DNA from: Antedon mediterranea
Lineage: Eukaryota > Echinodermata > Crinoidea > Comatulida > Antedonidae
DNA length: 64,000 bases
Direction: 5' to 3'
NCBI RefSeq assembly: GCF_964355755.1
Contig: NC_092678.1
Coordinates: 9,832,922-9,896,921, forward strand
Shown here: positions 15,081-29,921 of the stretch, piece after piece
Layout of the letters: every line of letters begins with the position of its first letter
Position numbering within the stretch: position 1 is the first letter of the stretch
Made by a program: the position numbers and the translations under genes
The notes under the pieces: generated by a model
Told to the model about the DNA's origin: nothing
The model's input: only the letters and a program-made list of their open reading frames with translations
Database searches by the model: none

Positions 15081-18000
15081 ACTTTATGCGATTTGAAGAT
15101 ATTCTGAGCACTTTGGTGTTTTTATGTTAAAAAGTTTTTTCGAAAATCACAAAATGGTCTAAAACGTCTCCAAATGCGATTTGAAGATATTCTGAGCACT
15201 TTGGTGTTTTTATGTTAAAAAGTTTTTTCGAAAATCACAAAATGGTCTAAAACGTCTCCAAATGCGATTTGAAGCTATTCTGTACACTTTGATGTTTTGT
15301 GTGAAAAAGTTTTGTCGAAATGCTCAAAATGGTCTAAAACGTTTTTAAAACGATATAAAGCTATTTTGTGCTCTTTGAGGTTTTTGTGTAACCAAGTTTT
15401 TTCGAAAATCACAAAATGGTCTAAAACGTCTCCAAATGCGATTTGAAGCTTTTCTAAGCACTTTGGTGTTTTTATGTTAACAAGTTTTTTCGAAAATCAC
15501 AAAATGGTCTAAAACGTTTTAAAATGCGATTTGAAGGTATTCTGAGCACTTTGGTGTTTTTGTGTGAAAAGTTTTAACGAAATGCTCAAAATGGTCTAAA
15601 ACGGTTTCTAATGTGATTTTAACCACTTTGATGTTTTTGTGTAACCAAGTTTTTTCGAAAATCACAAAATGGTCTAAAACGTCTCCAAATGCGATTTGAA
15701 GCTTTTCTAAGCACTTTGGTGTTTTTATGTTAACAAGTTTTTTCGAAAATCACAAAATGGTCTAAAACGTCTCCAAATGCGATTTGAAGCTATTCTGTAC
15801 ACTTTGATGTTTTGTGTGAAAAAAGTTTTGTCGAAATGCTTAAAATGGTCTAAAACGTTTTTAAAACGATATTAAGCTATTTTGTGCTCTTTGATGTTTT
15901 TGTGTAACCAAGTTTTATCGAAATGAACAAAATGGTCTAAAACGTCTCCAAATGCGATTTGAAGCTTTTCCAAGCACTTTGCTGTTTTTATGTTAACAGG
16001 TTTTTTCGAAAATCACAAAATGGTCTAAAACGTCTCAAAATGCGATTTGAAGGTATTCTGAGCACTTTGGTGTTTTTGTGTGAAAAGTTTTAACGAAATG
16101 CTCAAAATTGTCTAAAACGGTTTCTAATGTGATTTTAAGCACTTTGATGTTTTTGTAAAACCAAGTTTCATCGAAATGCACAAAATGGTCTAAAACGTCT
16201 CCAAATGCGATTTAAAGCTATTCTAGACACTTTGATGTTTTGTGTGAAAAAGTTTTCTCGAAATGCTCAAAATGGTCTAAAACGTTTTCCAATTCCATAT
16301 TAAGCTATTTTGTGCAATTTGATGTTTTTGTGTATCCAAGTTTCATCGAAATGAACAAAATGGTCTAAAACGTTTTTAAATACGATATTAAGCTGTTTTG
16401 TGCACTTTGATGATTTGTGTGAAAAGTTTTAACGAAATGCTCAAAATAGTCTAAAACGGTTTCTAATGTGATTTTAAGCACTTTGATGTTTTTGTGTAAC
16501 CAAGTTTTTTCGGAAATCACAAAATGGTCTAAAACGTCTCCAAATGCGATTTGAAGCTTTTCTAAGCACTTTGGTGTTTTTATGTTAACAAGTTTTTTCG
16601 AAAATCACAAAATGGTCTAAAACGTCTCAAAATGCGATTTGAAGGTAATCTGAGCACTTTGGTGTTTTTGTGTGAAAAGTTTTAACGAAATGCTCAAAAT
16701 GGTCTAAAACGGTTTCTAATGTGATTTTAACCACTTTGATGTTTTTGTGTAACCAAGTTCTTTTCGAAAATCACAAAATGGTCTAAAACGTCTCCAAATG
16801 CGATTTGAAGCTCTTCTGTACACTTTGATGTTTTGTGTGAAAAAGTTTTGTCGAAATGCTCAAAATGGTCTAAAACGTTTTTAAATACGAAATTAAGCTG
16901 TTTTGTGCACTTTGATGATTTGTGTGAAAAGTTTTAACGAAATGCTCAAAATAGTCTATAACGGTTTCTAATGTGATTTTAAGCACTTTGATGTTTTTGT
17001 GTAACCAAGTTTTTTCGGAAATCACAAAATGGTCTAAAACGTCTCCAAATGCGATTTGAAGCTTTTCTAAGCACTTTGGTGTTTTTATGTTAAAAAGTTT
17101 TTTCGAAAATCACAAAATTGTCTAAAACGTCTCAAAATGCGATTTGAAGGTATTCTGAGCACTTTGGTGTTTTTGTGTGAAAAAAGTTTTGTCGAAATGC
17201 TCAAAATGGTCTAAAACGTTTTTAAAACGATATTAAGCTATTTTGTGCTCTTTGATGTTTTTGTGTAACCAAGTTTTATCGAAATGAACAAAATGGTCTA
17301 AAACGTCTCCAAATGCGATTTGAAGCTTTTCCAAGCACTTTGCTGTTTTTATATTAAGTTTTTTCGAAAATCACAAAATGGTCTAAAACGTCTCTAAATG
17401 CGATTTGAAGGTATTCTGAGCAATTTGGTGTTTTTGTGTGAAAAGTTTTAACGAAATGCTCAAAATTGTCTAAAACGGTTTCTAATGTGATTTTAAGCAC
17501 TTTGATGTTTTTGTAAAACCAAGTTTCATCGAAATGCACAAAATGGTCTAAAACGTCTCCAAATGCGATTTGAAGCTATTCTGTACACTTTGATGTTTTG
17601 TGTGAAAAAAGTTTTGTCGAAATGCTCAAAATGGTCTAAAACGTTTTTAAAACGATATTAAGCTATTTTGTGCTCTTTGATGTTTTTGTGTAACCAAGTT
17701 TTATCGAAATGAACAAAATGGTCTAAAACGTCTCCAAATGCGATTTGAAGCTTTTCCAAGCACTTTGCTGTTTTTATATTAAGTTTTTTCGAAAATCACA
17801 AAATGGTCTAAAACGTCTCTAAATGCGATTTGAAGGTATTCTGAGCAATTTGGTGTTTTTGTGTGAAAAGTTTTAACGAAATGCTCAAAATTGTCTAAAA
17901 CGGTTTCTAATGTGATTTTAAGCACTTTGATGTTTTTGTAAAACCAAGTTTCATCGAAATGCACAAAATGGTCTAAAACGTCTCCAAATGCGATTTGAAG

Positions 18001-18877
18001 CTATTCTGTACACTTTGATGTTTTGTGTGAAAAAAGTTTTGTCGAAATGCTCAAAATGGTCTAAAACGTTTTTAAAACGATATTAAGCTATTTTGTGCTC
18101 TTTGATGTTTTTGTGTAACCAAGTTTTATCGAAATGAACAAAATGGTCTAAAACGTCTCCAAATGCGATTTGAAGCTTTTCCAAGCACTTTGCTGTTTTT
18201 ATGTTAACAGCTTTTTTCGAAAATCACAAAATGGTCTAAAACGTCTCAAAATGCGATTTGAAGGTATTCTGAGCACTTTGGTGTTTTTGTGTGAAAAGTT
18301 TTAACGAAATGCTCAAAATTGTCTAAAACGGTTTCTAATGTGATTTTAAGCACTTTGATGTTTTTGTAAAACCAAGTTTCATCGAAATGCACAAAATGGT
18401 CTAAAATGTCTCCAAATGCGATTTGAAGCTTTTCCAAGCACTTTGCTGTTTTTATGTTAACAAGCTTTTTCGAAAATCACAAAATGGTCTAAAACGTCTC
18501 CAAATGTGATTTGAAGATATTCTGAGCACTTTGGTGTTTTTATGTTAAAAAGTTTTTTCGAAAATCACAAAATGGTCTAAAACGTCTCCAAATGCGATTT
18601 GAAGATATTCTGAGCACTTTGGTGTTTTTATGTTAAAAAGTTTTTTCGAAAATCACAAAATGGTCTAAAACGTCTCCAAATGCGATTTGAAGCTATTCTG
18701 TACACTTTGATGTTTTGTGTGAAAAAGTTTTGTCGAAATGCTCAAAATGGTTTAAAACGTTTTTAAAACGATATTAAGCTATTTTGTGCTCTTTGATGTT
18801 TTTGTATAACCAAGTTTCATCGAAATGCACAAAATGGTCTAAAACGTCTCCAAATACGATTTGAAGCTTTTCTAAGC
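15081..18877. repeat. Higher-order repeat, copy 1 (3797 bp)
   Basis: The boundaries are set arbitrarily at a diagnostic truncated-monomer junction (actttatgcgatttgaag). The same junction opens copy 2 at 18878 and, with one extra t, copy 3 at 22501. Other markers repeat with it: the ccaattcc variant at 16289, and a pair of nearly identical blocks 425 bp apart near 17.35 and 17.78 kb. Compared with copy 2 it carries about two extra monomers, with the gatataaagc and ctctttgagg variants near 15.35 kb. Confidence 0.85.
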
Positions 18878-21800
18878 ACTTTATGCGATTTGAAGATATT
18901 CTGAGCACTTTGGTGTTTTTATGTTAAAAAGTTTTTTCGAAAATCACAAAATGGTCTAAAACGTCTCCAAATGCGATTTGAAGATATTCTGAGCACTTTG
19001 GTGTTTTTATGTTAAAAAGTTTTTTCGAAAATCACAAAATGGTCTAAAACGTCTCCAAATGCGATTTGAAGCTTTTCTAAGCACTTTGGTGTTTTTATGT
19101 TAACAAGTTTTTTCGAAAATCACAAAATGGTCTAAAACGTTTTAAAATGCGATTTGAAGGTATTCTGAGCACTTTGGTGTTTTTGTGTGAAAAGTTTTAA
19201 CGAAATGCTCAAAATGGTCTAAAACGGTTTCTAATGTGATTTTAACCACTTTGATGTTTTTGTGTAACCAAGTTTTTTCGAAAATCACAAAATGGTCTAA
19301 AACGTCTCCAAATGCGATTTGAAGCTTTTCTAAGCACTTTGGTGTTTTTATGTTAACAAGTTTTTTCGAAAATCACAAAATGGTCTAAAACGTCTCCAAA
19401 TGCGATTTGAAGCTATTCTGTACACTTTGATGTTTTGTGTGAAAAAAGTTTTGTCGAAATGCTTAAAATGGTCTAAAACGTTTTTAAAACGATATTAAGC
19501 TATTTTGTGCTCTTTGATGTTTTTGTGTAACCAAGTTTTATCGAAATGAACAAAATGGTCTAAAACGTCTCCAAATGCGATTTGAAGCTTTTCCAAGCAC
19601 TTTGCTGTTTTTATGTTAACAGGTTTTTTCGAAAATCACAAAATGGTCTAAAACGTCTCAAAATGCGATTTGAAGGTATTCTGAGCACTTTGGTGTTTTT
19701 GTGTGAAAAGTTTTAACGAAATGCTCAAAATTGTCTAAAACGGTTTCTAATGTGATTTTAAGCACTTTGATGTTTTTGTAAAACCAAGTTTCATCGAAAT
19801 GCACAAAATGGTCTAAAACGTCTCCAAATGCGATTTAAAGCTATTCTAGACACTTTGATGTTTTGTGTGAAAAAGTTTTCTCGAAATGCTCAAAATGGTC
19901 TAAAACGTTTTCCAATTCCATATTAAGCTATTTTGTGCAATTTGATGTTTTTGTGTATCCAAGTTTCATCGAAATGAACAAAATGGTCTAAAACGTTTTT
20001 AAATACGATATTAAGCTGTTTTGTGCACTTTGATGATTTGTGTGAAAAGTTTTAACGAAATGCTCAAAATAGTCTAAAACGGTTTCTAATGTGATTTTAA
20101 GCACTTTGATGTTTTTGTGTAACCAAGTTTTTTCGGAAATCACAAAATGGTCTAAAACGTCTCCAAATGCGATTTGAAGCTTTTCTAAGCACTTTGGTGT
20201 TTTTATGTTAACAAGTTTTTTCGAAAATCACAAAATGGTCTAAAACGTCTCAAAATGCGATTTGAAGGTAATCTGAGCACTTTGGTGTTTTTGTGTGAAA
20301 AGTTTTAACGAAATGCTCAAAATGGTCTAAAACGGTTTCTAATGTGATTTTAACCACTTTGATGTTTTTGTGTAACCAAGTTCTTTTCGAAAATCACAAA
20401 ATGGTCTAAAACGTCTCCAAATGCGATTTGAAGCTCTTCTGTACACTTTGATGTTTTGTGTGAAAAAGTTTTGTCGAAATGCTCAAAATGGTCTAAAACG
20501 TTTTTAAATACGAAATTAAGCTGTTTTGTGCACTTTGATGATTTGTGTGAAAAGTTTTAACGAAATGCTCAAAATAGTCTATAACGGTTTCTAATGTGAT
20601 TTTAAGCACTTTGATGTTTTTGTGTAACCAAGTTTTTTCGGAAATCACAAAATGGTCTAAAACGTCTCCAAATGCGATTTGAAGCTTTTCTAAGCACTTT
20701 GGTGTTTTTATGTTAACAAGTTTTTTCGAAAATCACAAAATTGTCTAAAACGTCTCAAAATGCGATTTGAAGGTATTCTGAGCACTTTGGTGTTTTTGTG
20801 TGAAAAAAGTTTTGTCGAAATGCTCAAAATGGTCTAAAACGTTTTTAAAACGATATTAAGCTATTTTGTGCTCTTTGATGTTTTTGTGTAACCAAGTTTT
20901 ATCGAAATGAACAAAATGGTCTAAAACGTCTCCAAATGCGATTTGAAGCTTTTCCAAGCACTTTGCTGTTTTTATATTAAGTTTTTTCGAAAATCACAAA
21001 ATGGTCTAAAACGTCTCTAAATGCGATTTGAAGGTATTCTGAGCAATTTGGTGTTTTTGTGTGAAAAGTTTTAACGAAATGCTCAAAATTGTCTAAAACG
21101 GTTTCTAATGTGATTTTAAGCACTTTGATGTTTTTGTAAAACCAAGTTTCATCGAAATGCACAAAATGGTCTAAAACGTCTCCAAATGCGATTTGAAGCT
21201 ATTCTGTACACTTTGATGTTTTGTGTGAAAAAAGTTTTGTCGAAATGCTCAAAATGGTCTAAAACGTTTTTAAAACGATATTAAGCTATTTTGTGCTCTT
21301 TGATGTTTTTGTGTAACCAAGTTTTATCGAAATGAACAAAATGGTCTAAAACGTCTCCAAATGCGATTTGAAGCTTTTCCAAGCACTTTGCTGTTTTTAT
21401 ATTAAGTTTTTTCGAAAATCACAAAATGGTCTAAAACGTCTCTAAATGCGATTTGAAGGTATTCTGAGCAATTTGGTGTTTTTGTGTGAAAAGTTTTAAC
21501 GAAATGCTCAAAATTGTCTAAAACGGTTTCTAATGTGATTTTAAGCACTTTGATGTTTTTGTAAAACCAAGTTTCATCGAAATGCACAAAATGGTCTAAA
21601 ACGTCTCCAAATGCGATTTGAAGCTATTCTGTACACTTTGATGTTTTGTGTGAAAAAAGTTTTGTCGAAATGCTCAAAATGGTCTAAAACGTTTTTAAAA
21701 CGATATTAAGCTATTTTGTGCTCTTTGATGTTTTTGTGTAACCAAGTTTTATCGAAATGAACAAAATGGTCTAAAACGTCTCCAAATGCGATATGAAGCT

Positions 21801-22500
21801 TTTCCAAGCACTTTGCTGTTTTTATGTTAACAGGTTTTTTCGAAAATCACAAAATGGTCTAAAACGTCTCAAAATGCGATTTGAAGGTATTCTGAGCACT
21901 TTGGTGTTTTTGTGTGAAAAGTTTTAACGAAATGCTCAAAATTGTCTAAAACGGTTTCTAATGTGATTTTAAGCACTTTGATGTTTTTGTAAAACCAAGT
22001 TTCATCGAAATGCACAAAATGGTCTAAAATGTCTCCAAATGCGATTTGAAGCTTTTCCAAGCACTTTGCTGTTTTTATGTTAACAAGCTTTTTCGAAAAT
22101 CACAAAATGGTCTAAAACGTCTCCAAATGTGATTTGAAGATATTCTGAGCACTTTGGTGTTTTTATGTTAAAAAGTTTTTTCGAAAATCACAAAATGGTC
22201 TAAAACGTCTCCAAATGCGATTTGAAGATATTCTGAGCACTTTGGTGTTTTTATGTTAAAAAGTTTTTTCGAAAATCACAAAATGGTCTAAAACGTCTCC
22301 AAATGCGATTTGAAGCTATTCTGTACACTTTGATGTTTTGTGTGAAAAAGTTTTGTCGAAATGCTCAAAATGGTTTAAAACGTTTTTAAAACGATATTAA
22401 GCTATTTTGTGCTCTTTGATGTTTTTGTATAACCAAGTTTCATCGAAATGCACAAAATGGTCTAAAACGTCTCCAAATACGATTTGAAGCTTTTCTAAGC
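18878..22500. repeat. Higher-order repeat, copy 2 (3623 bp, two monomers shorter)
   Basis: Collinear with copies 1 and 3: ccaattcc lies at 19912 and the paired 425-bp blocks near 20.98 and 21.40 kb. It lacks the roughly 174 bp (two monomers, including gatataaagc) that copies 1 and 3 keep just after the opening pair of class a monomers. The distance to copy 1 markers downstream of the gap is 3623 bp. Confidence 0.85.
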
Positions 22501-25500
22501 ACTTTTATGCGATTTGAAGATATTCTGAGCACTTTGGTGTTTTTATGTTAAAAAGTTTTTTCGAAAATCACAAAATGGTCTAAAACGTCTCCAAATGCGA
22601 TTTGAAGATATTCTGAGCACTTTGGTGTTTTTATGTTAAAAAGTTTTTTCGAAAATCACAAAATGGTCTAAAACGTCTCCAAATGCGATTTGAAGCTATT
22701 CTGTACACTTTGATGTTTTGTGTGAAAAAGTTTTGTCGAAATGCTCAAAATGGTCTAAAACGTTTTTAAAACGATATAAAGCTATTTTGTGCTCTTTGAG
22801 GTTTTTGTGTAACCAAGTTTTTTCGAAAATCACAAAATGGTCTAAAACGTCTCCAAATGCGATTTGAAGCTTTTCTAAGCACTTTGGTGTTTTTATGTTA
22901 ACAAGTTTTTTCGAAAATCACAAAATGGTCTAAAACGTTTTAAAATGCGATTTGAAGGTATTCTGAGCACTTTGGTGTTTTTGTGTGAAAAGTTTTAACG
23001 AAATGCTCAAAATGGTCTAAAACGGTTTCTAATGTGATTTTAACCACTTTGATGTTTTTGTGTAACCAAGTTTTTTCGAAAATCACAAAATGGTCTAAAA
23101 CGTCTCCAAATGCGATTTGAAGCTTTTCTAAGAACTTTGGTGTTTTTATGTTAACAAGTTTTTTCGAAAATCACAAAATGGTCTAAAACGTCTCCAAATG
23201 CGATTTGAAGCTATTCTGTACACTTTGATGTTTTGTGTGAAAAAAGTTTTGTCGAAATGCTTAAAATGGTCTAAAACGTTTTTAAAACGATATTAAGCTA
23301 TTTTGTGCTCTTTGATGTTTTTGTGTAACCAAGTTTTATCGAAATGAACAAAATGGTCTAAAACGTCTCCAAATGCGATTTGAAGCTTTTCCAAGCACTT
23401 TGCTGTTTTTATGTTAACAGGTTTTTTCGAAAATCACAAAATGGTCTAAAACGTCTCAAAATGCGATTTGAAGGTATTCTGAGCACTTTGGTGTTTTTGT
23501 GTGAAAAGTTTTAACGAAATGCTCAAAATTGTCTAAAACGGTTTCTAATGTGATTTTAAGCACTTTGATGTTTTTGTAAAACCAAGTTTCATCGAAATGC
23601 ACAAAATGGTCTAAAACGTCTCCAAATGCGATTTAAAGCTATTCTAGACACTTTGATGTTTTGTGTGAAAAAGTTTTCTCGAAATGCTCAAAATGGTCTA
23701 AAACGTTTTCCAATTCCATATTAAGCTATTTTGTGCAATTTGATGTTTTTGTGTATCCAAGTTTCATCGAAATGAACAAAATGGTCTAAAACGTTTTTAA
23801 ATACGATATTAAGCTGTTTTGTGCACTTTGATGATTTGTGTGAAAAGTTTTAACGAAATGCTCAAAATAGTCTAAAACGGTTTCTAATGTGATTTTAAGC
23901 ACTTTGATGTTTTTGTGTAACCAAGTTTTTTCGGAAATCACAAAATGGTCTAAAACGTCTCCAAATGCGATTTGAAGCTTTTCTAAGCACTTTGGTGTTT
24001 TTATGTTAACAAGTTTTTTCGAAAATCACAAAATGGTCTAAAACGTCTCAAAATGCGATTTGAAGGTAATCTGAGCACTTTGGTGTTTTTGTGTGAAAAG
24101 TTTTAACGAAATGCTCAAAATGGTCTAAAACGGTTTCTAATGTGATTTTAACCACTTTGATGTTTTTGTGTAACCAAGTTCTTTTCGAAAATCACAAAAT
24201 GGTCTAAAACGTCTCCAAATGCGATTTGAAGCTCTTCTGTACACTTTGATGTTTTGTGTGAAAAAGTTTTGTCGAAATGCTCAAAATGGTCTAAAACGTT
24301 TTTAAATACGAAATTAAGCTGTTTTGTGCACTTTGATGATTTGTGTGAAAAGTTTTAACGAAATGCTCAAAATAGTCTATAACGGTTTCTAATGTGATTT
24401 TAAGCACTTTGATGTTTTTGTGTAACCAAGTTTTTTCGGAAATCACAAAATGGTCTAAAACGTCTCCAAATGCGATTTGAAGCTTTTCTAAGCACTTTGG
24501 TGTTTTTATGTTAACAAGTTTTTTCGAAAATCACAAAATTGTCTAAAACGTCTCAAAATGCGATTTGAAGGTATTCTGAGCACTTTGGTGTTTTTGTGTG
24601 AAAAAAGTTTTGTCGAAATGCTCAAAATGGTCTAAAACGTTTTTAAAACGATATTAAGCTATTTTGTGCTCTTTGATGTTTTTGTGTAACCAAGTTTTAT
24701 CGAAATGAACAAAATGGTCTAAAACGTCTCCAAATGCGATTTGAAGCTTTTCCAAGCACTTTGCTGTTTTTATATTAAGTTTTTTCGAAAATCACAAAAT
24801 GGTCTAAAACGTCTCTAAATGCGATTTGAAGGTATTCTGAGCAATTTGGTGTTTTTGTGTGAAAAGTTTTAACGAAATGCTCAAAATTGTCTAAAACGGT
24901 TTCTAATGTGATTTTAAGCACTTTGATGTTTTTGTAAAACCAAGTTTCATCGAAATGCACAAAATGGTCTAAAACGTCTCCAAATGCGATTTGAAGCTAT
25001 TCTGTACACTTTGATGTTTTGTGTGAAAAAAGTTTTGTCGAAATGCTCAAAATGGTCTAAAACGTTTTTAAAACGATATTAAGCTATTTTGTGCTCTTTG
25101 ATGTTTTTGTGTAACCAAGTTTTATCGAAATGAACAAAATGGTCTAAAACGTCTCCAAATGCGATTTGAAGCTTTTCCAAGCACTTTGCTGTTTTTATAT
25201 TAAGTTTTTTCGAAAATCACAAAATGGTCTAAAACGTCTCTAAATGCGATTTGAAGGTATTCTGAGCAATTTGGTGTTTTTGTGTGAAAAGTTTTAACGA
25301 AATGCTCAAAATTGTCTAAAACGGTTTCTAATGTGATTTTAAGCACTTTGATGTTTTTGTAAAACCAAGTTTCATCGAAATGCACAAAATGGTCTAAAAC
25401 GTCTCCAAATGCGATTTGAAGCTATTCTGTACACTTTGATGTTTTGTGTGAAAAAAGTTTTGTCGAAATGCTCAAAATGGTCTAAAACGTTTTTAAAACG

Positions 25501-26293
25501 ATATTAAGCTATTTTGTGCTCTTTGATGTTTTTGTGTAACCAAGTTTTATCGAAATGAACAAAATGGTCTAAAACGTCTCCAAATGCGATTTGAAGCTTT
25601 TCCAAGCACTTTGCTGTTTTTATGTTAACAGGTTTTTTCGAAAATCACAAAATGGTCTAAAACGTCTCAAAATGCGATTTGAAGGTATTCTGAGCACTTT
25701 GGTGTTTTTGTGTGAAAAGTTTTAACGAAATGCTCAAAATTGTCTAAAACGGTTTCTAATGTGATTTTAAGCACTTTGATGTTTTTGTAAAACCAAGTTT
25801 CATCGAAATGCACAAAATGGTCTAAAATGTCTCCAAATGCGATTTGAAGCTTTTCCAAGCACTTTGCTGTTTTTATGTTAACAAGCTTTTTCGAAAATCA
25901 CAAAATGGTCTAAAACGTCTCCAAATGTGATTTGAAGATATTCTGAGCACTTTGGTGTTTTTATGTTAAAAAGTTTTTTCGAAAATCACAAAATGGTCTA
26001 AAACGTCTCCAAATGCGATTTGAAGATATTCTGAGCACTTTGGTGTTTTTATGTTAAAAAGTTTTTTCGAAAATCACAAAATGGTCTAAAACGTCTCCAA
26101 ATGCGATTTGAAGCTATTCTGTACACTTTGATGTTTTGTGTGAAAAAGTTTTGTCGAAATGCTCAAAATGGTTTAAAACGTTTTTAAAACGATATTAAGC
26201 TATTTTGTGCTCTTTGATGTTTTTGTATAACCAAGTTTCATCGAAATGCACAAAATGGTCTAAAACGTCTCCAAATACGATTTGAAGCTTTTC
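22501..26293. repeat. Higher-order repeat, copy 3 (~3.8 kb)
   Basis: Repeats copy 1 including the two monomers missing from copy 2. ccaattcc lies at 23710 (3798 bp from copy 2), and the paired blocks lie near 24.78 and 25.20 kb. The right limit is approximate: beyond about 26293 the sequence switches from ttctaagcac to ttccaagcac and follows a different monomer order. Confidence 0.8.
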
Positions 26294-29200
26294 CAAGCAC
26301 TTTGCTGTTTTTATGTTAACAAGTTTTTTCGAAAATCACAAAATTGTCTAAAACGTCTCAAAATGCGATTTGAAGGTATTCTGAGCACTTTGGTGTTTTT
26401 GTGTGAAAAGTTTTAACGAAAAGCTCAAAATGGTCTAAAACGGTTCTAATGTGATTTTAAGCACTTTGATGTTTTTGTACAACCAAGTTTCATCGAAATG
26501 CTCAAAATGGTCTAAAACGTTTTTAAAACGATATTAAGCTATTTTGTGCTCTTTGATGTTTTTGTGTAACCAAGTTTTTTTCGAAAATCACAAAATGGTC
26601 TAAAACGTCTCCAAATGCGATTTGAAGCTTTTCTAAGCACTTTGGTGTTTTTATGTTAACAAGTTTTTTCGAAAATCGCAAAATGGTCTAAAACGTCTCA
26701 AAATGCGATTTGAAGGTATTCTGAGCACTTTGGTGTTTTTGTGTGAAAAGTTTTAACGAAATGCTCAAAATGGTCTAAAACGGTTTCTAATGTGATTTTA
26801 ACCACTTTGATGTTTTTGTGTAACCAAGTTCTTTTCGAAAATCACAAAATGGTCTAAAACGTCTCAAAATGCGATTTGAAGCTTTTCTAAGCACTTTGGT
26901 GTTTTTATGTTAACAAGTTTTTTCGAAAATCACAAAATGGTCTAAAACGTCTCAAAATGCGATTTGAAGGTATTCTGAGCACTTTGGTGTTTTTGTGTGA
27001 AAAGTTTTAACGAAATGCTCAAAATGGTCTAAAACGGTTTCTAATGTGATTTTAACCACTTTGATGTTTTTGTGTAACCAAGTTTTTTCGAAAATCACAA
27101 AATGGTCTAAAACGTCTCCAAATGCGATTTGAAGCTTTTCTAAGCACTTTGGTGTTTTTATGTTAACAAGTTTTTTCGAAAATCACAAAATGGTCTAAAA
27201 CGTCTCCAAATGCGATTTGAAGCTATTCTGTACACTTTGATGTTTTGTGTGAAAAAAGTTTTGTCGAAATGCTCAAAATGGTCTAAAACGTTTTTAAAAC
27301 GATATTAAGCTATTTTGTGCTCTTTGATGTTTTTGTGTAACCAAGTTTTATCGAAATGAACAAAATGTTCTAAAACGTCTCCAAATGCGATTTGAAGCTT
27401 TTCCAAGCACTTTGCTGTTTTTATGTTAAGTTTTTTCGAAAATCACAAAATGGTCTAAAACGTCTCTAAATGCGATTTGAAGGTATTCTGAGCACTTTGG
27501 TGTTTTTGTGTGAAAAGTTTTAACGAAATGCTCAAAATTGTCTAAAACGGTTTCTAATGTGATTTTAAGCACTTTGATGTTTTTGTAAAACCAAGTTTCA
27601 TCGAAATGCACAAAATGGTCTAAAACGTCTCCAAATGCGATTTGAAGATATTCTGAGGACTTTGGTGTTTTTATGTTAAAAAGTTTTTTCGAAAATCACA
27701 AAATGGTCTAAAACGTCTCCAAATGCGATTTGAAGATATTCTGAGCACTTTGGTGTTTTTATGTTAAAAAGTTTTTTCGAAAATCACAAAATGGTCTAAA
27801 ACGTCTCCAAATGCGATTTGAAGGTCTTCTGTACACTTTGATGTTTTGTGTGAAAAAGTTTTTTCAAAATGCTCAAAATGGTCTAAAACGTTTTTAAAAC
27901 GATATTAAGCTATTTTGTGCTCTTTGATGTTTTTGTATAACCAAGTTTTTTCGAAAATCACAAAATGGTCTAAAACGTCTCCAAATGCGATTTGAAGCTT
28001 TTCCAAGCACTTTGCTGTTTTTATGTTAACAAGTTTTTTCGAAAATCACAAAATGGTCTAAAACGTCTCAAAATACGATATTAAGCTGTTTTGTGCACTT
28101 TGATGATTTGTGTGAAAAGTTTTAACGAAATGCTCAAAATGGTCTAAAACGGTTTCTAATGTGATTTTAAGCACTTTGATGTTTTTATGTAGCCAAGTTT
28201 TTTCGAAAATCACAAAATGGTCAAAAACGTCTCCAAATGTGATTTGAAGCTTTTCTAAGCACTTTGGTTTTTTTATGTTAACAAGTTTTTTCGAAAATCA
28301 CAAAATGGTCTAAAACGTCTTCAAATGCGATTTGAAGATATTCTGAGCACTTTGGTGTTTTTCTGTTAACAATTTTTTTCGAAAATCATAAAATGGTCTA
28401 AAACGTCTCCAAATGCGATTTGAAGCTATTCTGTACACTTTGATGTTTTGTGTGAAAAGTTTTGTCGAAATGCTCAAAATGGTCTAAAACGTTTTTAAAA
28501 CGATATTAAGCTATTTTGTGCTCTTTGATGTCTTTGTGTAACCAAGTTTCATCGAAATGAACAAAATGGTCTAAAACGTCTCCAAATGCGATTTGAAGCT
28601 TTTCTAAGCACTTTGGTGTTTTTATGTTAACAAGTTTTTTCGAAAATCACAAAATGGTCTAAAACGTCTCCAAATGCGATTTGAAGCTTTTCTAAGCACT
28701 TTGGTGTTTTTATGTTAACAAGTTTTTTCGAAAATCACAAAATGGTCTAAAACGTCTCAAAATGCGATTTGAAGGTATTCTGAGCACTTTGGTGTTTTTG
28801 TGTGAAAAGTTTTAACGAAATGCTCAAAATGGTCTAAAACGGTTTCTAATGTCATTTTAACCACTTTGATGTTTTTGTGTAACCAAGTTCTTTTCGAAAA
28901 TCACAAAATGGTCTAAAACGTCTCCAAATGCGATTTGAAGCTCTTCTGTACACTTTGATGTTTTGTGTGAAAAAGTTTTGTCGAAATGCTCAAAATGGTC
29001 TAAAACGTTTTTAAATACGATATTAAGCTGTTTTGTGCACTTTGATGATTTGTGTGAAAAGTTTTAACGAAATTCTCAAAATAGTCTATAACGGTTTCTA
29101 ATGTGATTTTAAGCACTTTGATGTTTTTGTGTAATCAAGTTTTTTTGGAAATCACAAAATGGTCTAAAACGTCTCCAAATGCGATTTGAAGCTTTTCTAA

Positions 29201-29921
29201 GCACTTTGGTGTTTTTATGTTAACAAGTTTTTTCGAAAATCACAAAATGGTCTAAAACGTCTCAAAATGCGATTTGAAGGTATTCTGAGCACTTTGGTGT
29301 TTTTGTGTGAAAAGTTTTAACGAAATGCTCAAAATGGTCTAAAACGGTTTCTAATGTGATTTTAACCACTTTGATGTTTTTGTGTAACCAAGTTTTTTCG
29401 AAAATCACAAAATGGTCTAAAACGTCTCCAAATGCGATTTGAAGCTATTCTGTACACTTTGATGTTTTGTGTGAAAAAAGTTTTGTCGAAATGCTCAAAA
29501 TGGTCTAAAACGTTTTTAAAACGATATTAAGCTATTTTATGCTCTTTGATGTTTTTGTGTAACCAAGTTTTTTCGAAAATCACAAAATTGTCTAAAACGT
29601 CTCCGAATGCGATTTGAAGCTCTTCTGTACACTTTGATGTTTTGTGTGAAAAAGTTTTCTCGAAATGCTAAAAATGGTATAAAAACGTTTTCCAATACCA
29701 TATTAAGCTATTTTGTGCAATTTGATGTTTTTGTGTAACCAAGTTTTTTCGAAAATCACAAAATTGTCTAAAACGTCTCCGAATGCGATTTGAAGCTCTT
29801 CTGTACACTTTGATGTTTTGTGTGAAAAAGTTTTTTCGAAATGCTAAAAATGGTCTAAAACGTTTTCCAATACCATATTAAGCTATTTTGTGCAATTTGA
29901 TGTTTTTGTGTAACAAAGTTT

